Below, piece after piece: positions 59,407-64,000 of a stretch of 64,000 nucleotides of DNA. The stretch is from Algirhabdus cladophorae (lineage in GTDB: Bacteria; Pseudomonadota; Alphaproteobacteria; Rhodobacterales; Rhodobacteraceae). The position numbers were made by a program, and so were the translations under genes. The notes beneath the pieces were generated by a model, which did no database searches, was not told the DNA's origin, and saw only the letters and a program-made list of their open reading frames with translations. Location of the stretch: NCBI RefSeq assembly GCF_044772865.1, contig NZ_CP173029.1, forward strand, positions 868,001 through 932,000, written 5' to 3'. Positions within the stretch are counted from its first letter, which is position 1; the number at the start of each line of letters is the position of its first letter.

Positions 59407-59891
59407 TAGGATCGCGCCTCGACCAGTCGTTGTTGCAGCTCTTGGTAAAGAGCCTTGCGTTCGTCTTCTGACAAAAAGCTGCCAATTTCCACTTCGCGTC
59501 CCTCACCGCGCAGGGTGACGTAGTGTTTGATAGGCCCGCCTGTTGGATGCATATGCACGCTGACCCAATGAGTGTTGGCCTGCCATTCCTGTTTTGGTGC
59601 CCGGGGATTGTGGCGCACCAGCCGGGCTTGGGCGTGACTGAGGGTCAATTCTTCTAGGATTTCACCGTCTTTGTGGTTGCGCTGCAGCGCGTACCACAGA
59701 CCCCCAAACATGATGGCGAAAAATGGGAATACGCCCCACAGGACGGGGCTGCCTAAAACCGCAAGCAAGGGTAGAGCGATGATCGCCATTGTGCCCCCCA
59801 TGAACAACACGAAATCCTTGCGCAACAAGGATCTGTAAGGCCACGCGCTGAGCCGCATGTCGTTTTGGGAAGGGGTCCATTCGTAGGGCAT
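59406..59891 (-). CDS. DUF2244 membrane protein
   Basis: 161 residues from MPYEWTPSQNDMRLSAWPYRSL, the family's usual start; a longer frame adds 21 residues. Two adjacent membrane helices (about residues 33-75: FVLFMGGTMAIIALPLLAVLG...LWGVFPFFAIMFGGLW) are followed by a beta-rich soluble domain ending in EIGSFLSEDERKALYQEL. DUF2244 genes commonly lie near cytochrome oxidase genes, as here beside ctaD, but have no defined function. Confidence 0.85.
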   Translation of the reverse strand: MPYEWTPSQNDMRLSAWPYRSLLRKDFVLFMGGTMAIIALPLLAVLGSPVLWGVFPFFAIMFGGLWYALQRNHKDGEILEELTLSHAQARLVRHNPRAPKQEWQANTHWVSVHMHPTGGPIKHYVTLRGEGREVEIGSFLSEDERKALYQELQQRLVEARS

Positions 59892-59972
59892 AATGGTCAA
59901 TTTAGCCAAGCGGTTTGCGATGTCCAGCGCTGCCATTGTGGCGTCACGTCGCAATCAATTGGCAAGTAAAAA

Positions 59973-60000
59973 CCCCAGCGTGGTGTGCGCTGGGGCTTTT
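59973..60000 (-). terminator. Terminator downstream of ctaD
   Basis: CCCCAGCG / CGCTGGGG, 8 bp with a 7-nt loop. It is flanked by A5 on one side and T5 on the other, so it can act in both directions; it mainly ends ctaD on the minus strand. Confidence 0.9.
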
Positions 60001-60013
60001 TGGGTTTTAGCGT

Positions 60014-61687
60014 TTAGTGGCTTGGCGCTTTGTCCCATTCTTCCTGCTTTGGAAGCTGCTCGAACGTGTGCTCGGGCGGTGGGGACGGCAGGGTCCATTC
60101 CAGTGTGTCCGCATATTCGTTCCACGGGTTTGCGACAGTGGACTTTTGGCCAAAGCGCAAGGTGTAGACGATCACCCCGATAAAGAACAGGAACGATGCA
60201 AAGCTGAGGAACGCGCCCAAAGAGGAGACGTAGTTCCATGTTGCGAAAGCTTCTGGATAATCGATGTAGCGACGTGGCATACCCTGACGGCCCAAGAAGT
60301 GTTGTGGGAAGAAGGTCAGGTTCGCGCCGATGAACATCGCCCAGAAGTGCAGCTTACCAGCCCACTCAGGATACATCCGGCCCGACATTTTCGGCAGGTA
60401 GAAGTAGATACCCGCAAAGATGCAGAACACCGCACCCAAGCTCATCACGTAGTGGAAGTGTGCTACGACGTAGTAGGTATCGTGATAAACGCGATCGATG
60501 CCAGCCTGCGACAGAACAATCCCTGTAACCCCACCAACAGTGAAGAGGAACAAGAAACCAAAGGCCCAGAGCATTGGCGTTTTGAACTCAACCGAGCCGC
60601 CCCACATCGTGGCGATCCAGCTAAAGATTTTCACGCCTGTAGGGACCGCAATGACCATGGTGGCCAGCATAAAGTAAGATTGCTGGGTCAGGGACATACC
60701 TACGGTGTACATGTGATGCGCCCAAACGACGAAGCCCAGAACACCAATTGCGACCATAGCATAGACCATTGGCAGGTAGCCAAAGATAGGCTTACGTGAG
60801 AAGGTTGCGATGATGTGGCTGATGATGCCAAAGCCCGGGAGGATGATGATGTAAACCTCTGGGTGACCAAAGAACCAAAGGATGTGCTGGTACAGGACTG
60901 GGTCGCCGCCACCAGCCGGATCAAAGAAGGTGGTGCCAAAGTTACGGTCCGTCAGGAGCATTGTAATCGCACCGGCTAGCACTGGCAGGGCCAGCAGGAT
61001 CAGCCATGCCGTCACAAAGATTGACCAGCTGAACAATGGGACTTTGTGCAATGTCATGCCTGGGGCACGCATGTTAAGGAAGGTGGTGATCATGTTGATC
61101 GCGCCCAAAATCGACGACGCACCCGACAGGTGGACCGCGAAAATGGCCAAATCCATGGACATGCCTGCCTCAGAAGTGGACAGCGGTGGATACAAAACCC
61201 AGCCCACGCCAGAGCCCAATTGCCCGTTACCACCCGGTGCCAGCATCGAGGCGACGCCAAGGCTGGTCCCTGCAATAAACATCCAGAAAGACAGGTTGTT
61301 CATGCGCGGAAACGCCATGTCCGGCGCGCCGATTTGAAGCGGCATAAAGTAGTTCCCGAACCCGCCAAATAGCGCCGGAATTACCACAAAGAACATCATT
61401 AAGACGCCGTGATAAGTGATCATAACGTTCCAAAGGTGCCCGTTTGGCGTACATTCGCCCGCAGCAGCGGCGATGAAACGCGCGCCTTCAAGGCACATAT
61501 ACTGAACGCCCGGCTCCATAAGTTCCATGCGCATGTAAACGGTGAAGGACACCGAAATAAAGCCGACGATGCCGGCGGCGAAGAGGTACAAAATACCAAT
61601 GTCTTTGTGGTTGGTGGACATAAACCACCGGACGAAGAAACTGCGTGTGTCTTCGTGCTCGTGCCCGTGAATGGCGGCGTCGGCCAT
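60014..61687 (-). CDS. ctaD: Cytochrome c oxidase subunit I (aa3 type)
   Basis: 557 residues with twelve membrane helices. Haem a and a3/CuB ligands and the crosslinked Tyr are visible in ITYHGVLMMFF, WFFGHPEVYIIILPGFG, WAHHMYTVGM and HFHYVMSLGAVF. The K-channel region GHPEVY and the D-channel region of GNYFMPL confirm an A-type haem-copper oxidase. Terminal oxidase reducing O2 to water and pumping protons. It is monocistronic here; subunits II and III are outside the window. Separated by 50 bases and a terminator from DUF2244. Confidence 0.97.
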   Translation of the reverse strand: MADAAIHGHEHEDTRSFFVRWFMSTNHKDIGILYLFAAGIVGFISVSFTVYMRMELMEPGVQYMCLEGARFIAAAAGECTPNGHLWNVMITYHGVLMMFFVVIPALFGGFGNYFMPLQIGAPDMAFPRMNNLSFWMFIAGTSLGVASMLAPGGNGQLGSGVGWVLYPPLSTSEAGMSMDLAIFAVHLSGASSILGAINMITTFLNMRAPGMTLHKVPLFSWSIFVTAWLILLALPVLAGAITMLLTDRNFGTTFFDPAGGGDPVLYQHILWFFGHPEVYIIILPGFGIISHIIATFSRKPIFGYLPMVYAMVAIGVLGFVVWAHHMYTVGMSLTQQSYFMLATMVIAVPTGVKIFSWIATMWGGSVEFKTPMLWAFGFLFLFTVGGVTGIVLSQAGIDRVYHDTYYVVAHFHYVMSLGAVFCIFAGIYFYLPKMSGRMYPEWAGKLHFWAMFIGANLTFFPQHFLGRQGMPRRYIDYPEAFATWNYVSSLGAFLSFASFLFFIGVIVYTLRFGQKSTVANPWNEYADTLEWTLPSPPPEHTFEQLPKQEEWDKAPSH

Positions 61688-62035
61688 ATCGGTGCCTCCT
61701 AGCTTGTTCCCAGATTATAACGCTTTGACGTGAATCGCGGCGTTGGCTGATGTCGGTTGTATGCGCGAATATGCATTTGAGCAATGAACAAGCTATGATT
61801 TTCCTTGGGTAAAATTGGCGCACCCACGATTTTCTGTTTTGGGGCCAGAAGTGGCGGAATTCCCGGTGAAACTGTGTGATTTCAGAGGGATCTGGCAGAA
61901 AGTACCACTTAGATCCTTAAAATCTGCCTTATTTTTTCCATTTCTATTGCACAGTGCGACCATGCTTTTGCGGTCCAACTGCAATCCACGACATCTGCAC
62001 ACATCAATGATGTCTGGCTTTGGAGGAACGCGCCT
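61688..62035. other. Divergent upstream region of ctaD and the Hint-domain gene
   Basis: About 350 bases without a convincing gene. A 75-codon plus-strand frame (61815-62042) overlaps the next start out of frame and has no recognisable features. AT-rich patches near 61790 and 61915-61950 could hold promoters for both genes. No long palindrome seen. Confidence 0.5.
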
Positions 62036-62866
62036 GTGCTAAAACCATCAAGACGACTTCATGCCAATGAGGCGCATTTGGCGCGAAGTGGTATTGCTCA
62101 GCTGCGCCAGCCCAAACAATTTACACGTATGCCGAAATTGGTCGGGGATGCCGCGTCCAAAACCTATTATCGCAGGCCGCGCGTCACACTAAAACCTTTG
62201 GTAGATCAGACCTTTGACCCAGACAACTGGGATGGTTTGTCAGCTTACTCAGCCCCTGATCAGGTTCTGTCAACGCGCGGTGCGGCCCACATTGGTGGGT
62301 TTGCATTGGGCTCTAGCCTGTTGACGCGTAACGGAAAAATCCCAATTCAAAACGTGCGTGCAGGGGACGAGGTGTTCACCTTGGATCACGGTTTGCAAGC
62401 GGTTGAGCGGGTGCTGGTCACGTACAGTGAGGCCAGCGCGGATCGGACCCCGGTGAAAATCCGCAAGGGCGCTTTGCGCAACAGTGTTGATCTATGGGTG
62501 TGTCCTGACCAGTTGATGATGATCAATGATTGGAACGCTGAATTGCTGTTTGGCGACAGCGAAGTCTTGGTGCCAGCGCGTTATTTAGTCGACAATGCAA
62601 AAATCACTGAGGACTTTAATGCCCCTTGCGTGACCTACTTCCACATTCTCTTTGCCAGCCATCATTTGGTGATGGTTGACGGGATTGCCAGTGGCAGCGT
62701 CAACCCCTTTGCACAGTACAGCAACGAGTTACGCACGGCCCACGGGGGTTTGGTCGAACACTTTCCCGAGTTACGGTTTCGCAAGAACCGATTTGGCCCA
62801 GCAGCGCGCAAAGTCTTGCATCGGCATGAGGCCAAAGTGTTGATGACGCAGATTAAAGGCCTCTAG
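62036..62866 (+). CDS. Hint-domain (hedgehog/intein-like) protein
   Basis: 276 residues from a GTG preceded by TGGAGGA. A Hint_2-type module spans about residues 85-235 (GFALGSSLLTRNGKIPIQNVRAGDEVFTLDHGLQAVERVL ... SVDLWVCPDQLMMI ... YFHILFASHHLVMVDGI), characteristic of Rhodobacteraceae Hint proteins that often accompany RTX-type secreted proteins. The position of the usual self-cleavage Cys at the start of the module is Gly88, so autoprocessing is doubtful. No signal peptide. Confidence 0.83.
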   Translation: MLKPSRRLHANEAHLARSGIAQLRQPKQFTRMPKLVGDAASKTYYRRPRVTLKPLVDQTFDPDNWDGLSAYSAPDQVLSTRGAAHIGGFALGSSLLTRNGKIPIQNVRAGDEVFTLDHGLQAVERVLVTYSEASADRTPVKIRKGALRNSVDLWVCPDQLMMINDWNAELLFGDSEVLVPARYLVDNAKITEDFNAPCVTYFHILFASHHLVMVDGIASGSVNPFAQYSNELRTAHGGLVEHFPELRFRKNRFGPAARKVLHRHEAKVLMTQIKGL

Positions 62867-62906
62867 CCCCAATGCCTGTAGCCCCAAGGGCTTGCCCCGG
62901 CGGCGG

Positions 62907-63557
62907 CTAAGTAAGGTCTTTGAACGGGCAGGTGGCGCGCAGAGCGACATCCAGATCTGGCATCGTCACAGGCAAACCGAGATCCACCAGACTGGTCACT
63001 CCATGATCTTGGATCCCGCAGGGCACGATACCGTCGAAATGGCTTAAGTCCGGTTCGACATTTATACTGATCCCGTGAAAACTAATCCATTTGCGTAACC
63101 GTATGCCGATGGCGGCGATCTTGTCCTCGGCAAGAGTGCCATCAGGCATCAACGGCTTTTGCGGTCTTTGGACCCAGACCCCAACGCGCCCATCGCGGAT
63201 TTCGCCAGTGACATTAAAGGTGTCGAGCGTCGCAATGACCCAATGTTCGAGGTCTTTGACAAAAGCCCGTACATCACGGCCACGTCTGCCGACATCCAAC
63301 ATGGTGTAGATCACCCGCTGACCGGGGCCGTGATACGTATATTGCCCGCCACGTTGGCTGCTATGAACCGGAAACCGGTCGGGATCTTGCAAATCCTTGG
63401 GATCTGCTGATGTTCCCGCGGTGTAGAGCGGTGGGTGTTCGAGCAGCCAGATCGCCTCGTCGGCATCGCCTGCGGCGATATCGTTGGCGCGGGTTTCCAT
63501 CAGTTCCACGGCCTGTGTGTATTCGGTCAAGCCAGACGAGGTGATCCATTCAACCAT
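62907..63557 (-). CDS. lipB: Octanoyl-[ACP]-protein N-octanoyltransferase
   Basis: 216 residues. The LipB signature RGGQYTYHGPGQRVIY, the active-site Lys in KIAAIGIRLRKW, and the catalytic Cys in GIVPCGI are present. It transfers octanoyl groups from ACP to lipoyl domains of 2-oxo acid dehydrogenases. It lies 7 bases from the LytTR gene on the same strand. Confidence 0.94.
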   Translation of the reverse strand: MVEWITSSGLTEYTQAVELMETRANDIAAGDADEAIWLLEHPPLYTAGTSADPKDLQDPDRFPVHSSQRGGQYTYHGPGQRVIYTMLDVGRRGRDVRAFVKDLEHWVIATLDTFNVTGEIRDGRVGVWVQRPQKPLMPDGTLAEDKIAAIGIRLRKWISFHGISINVEPDLSHFDGIVPCGIQDHGVTSLVDLGLPVTMPDLDVALRATCPFKDLT

Positions 63558-63564
63558 TTATATG

Positions 63565-64000
63565 TCAGGGCAGCAGCCCCGCCTCTTTGAGTTGGGGCAC
63601 ATAGGTGCGACTGACAGGAATTTCCACTTGATTGCTCAGCAAGACGGTCGCGCGGTCTTTGTATTTTTGAACGTCCACCACGCGATCCAAGGCAATCCAA
63701 TGGGATCGGTGGACTTGCAGTCCCCGTGCGGGTGCAGTTTCCCGCATCGCATCCCCGAGCCGCATCAGGATCATGTCTTGGCCTTGGGTGGTATAGACAC
63801 GGACGTAGTGATCCTCGACCGACAGGGCGATCAACCCACCGCGTTTTGCAAACTCCAGTCGTTTAAGGATCGGCGGGGTGCTGTCCACAGTGGCCGGGCC
63901 AGTGGGCAAGTCGGCACTGTCCCGTTGTGCAAAGGCAAATTGCAAAACCGTTGAGATCACGATCGAAATGACAAAGACATTTGCCGCGATAAACGTAAGG
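63565..64000 (-). CDS. LytTR-domain regulator, membrane-anchored (5' end outside window)
   Basis: At least 145 residues; the frame stays open to the right edge, and the part nearest the edge reads as a transmembrane helix (LTFIAANVFVISIVISTVLQFAF), so the true start is outside. The C-terminal 100 residues form a LytTR DNA-binding domain (EFAKRGGLIALSVEDHYVRVYTTQGQDMILMRLGDAM ... LQVHRSHWIALDRV...PVSRTYVPQLKEAGLL). Roseobacters have several such membrane-bound LytTR proteins. Target genes unknown. Confidence 0.85.
   Translation of the reverse strand, partial: LTFIAANVFVISIVISTVLQFAFAQRDSADLPTGPATVDSTPPILKRLEFAKRGGLIALSVEDHYVRVYTTQGQDMILMRLGDAMRETAPARGLQVHRSHWIALDRVVDVQKYKDRATVLLSNQVEIPVSRTYVPQLKEAGLLP

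Noticed and set aside
61815..62042. 75-codon plus-strand frame upstream of the Hint gene
   Set aside because: No ribosome-binding site or motif; overlaps the Hint start out of frame. Could only be rescued by conservation evidence.

Overview
The window reads as chromosome of an aerobic, probably marine alphaproteobacterium of the Rhodobacteraceae (roseobacter group). Supporting signs are the VPLPA-type C-terminal sorting signals, an Irr-type Fur-family regulator beside fabA, a fabA/fabB/fabI lipid gene set, an aa3 cytochrome oxidase subunit I, a leucine-degradation (liu) operon and a protocatechuate (pca) operon. No species can be named from the sequence alone. Both strands are densely coded, many neighbouring genes overlap by 1-8 bases, and there is no rRNA, CRISPR array or intact insertion sequence.

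Layout. 0-4 kb: end of a xylulokinase-like gene, a di-heme peroxidase, a CRTAC1-type repeat protein and tRNA-Arg. 4-9.3 kb: a surface/secretion block with two paralogous VPLPA-anchored proteins carrying a thioester-like Cys/Gln pair (the Cys is lost in one) and two paralogous RTX proteins on the other strand. 9.5-16.4 kb: the leucine catabolic operon. 16.4-18.2 kb: a tetR-pspA-yiaA envelope-stress unit with four copies of one 13-bp operator. 18.2-21.9 kb: enolase-superfamily enzyme, zinc alcohol dehydrogenase, MFS transporter. 22-28.5 kb: pobA-pcaDCHG-hydrolase-BKACE-pcaB. 28.6-32.3 kb: a four-gene unit headed by an L-2-haloacid dehalogenase. 32.4-42.9 kb: fabI, fabB, fabA and irr, separated by unrelated genes, a nonsense-broken DUF2189 gene and a decayed integrase. 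42.9-49.6 kb: a RAYT-like protein, a marR-rdhA operon encoding a 1060-residue self-sufficient reductive dehalogenase, a HAD phosphatase and an MttB-family methyltransferase. 49.7-64 kb: a DUF4153 protein, an H-NOX-like/diguanylate cyclase pair, tRNA-Glu, recJ, glpX, hom, a second TetR, ctaD, a Hint-domain protein, lipB and a LytTR regulator.

How the genes may work together. The fused reductive dehalogenase resembles enzymes that strip ortho halogens from halogenated 4-hydroxybenzoates. Its product, 4-hydroxybenzoate, is the substrate of PobA, and the pca operon then carries protocatechuate to 3-oxoadipate. pcaIJ and pcaF are absent, but a catalytically complete BKACE enzyme lies inside the operon and could cleave 3-oxoadipate with acetyl-CoA. 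With the L-2-haloacid dehalogenase, the window holds two independent dehalogenation enzymes. These links are inference from gene content; the individual family assignments are mostly firm.
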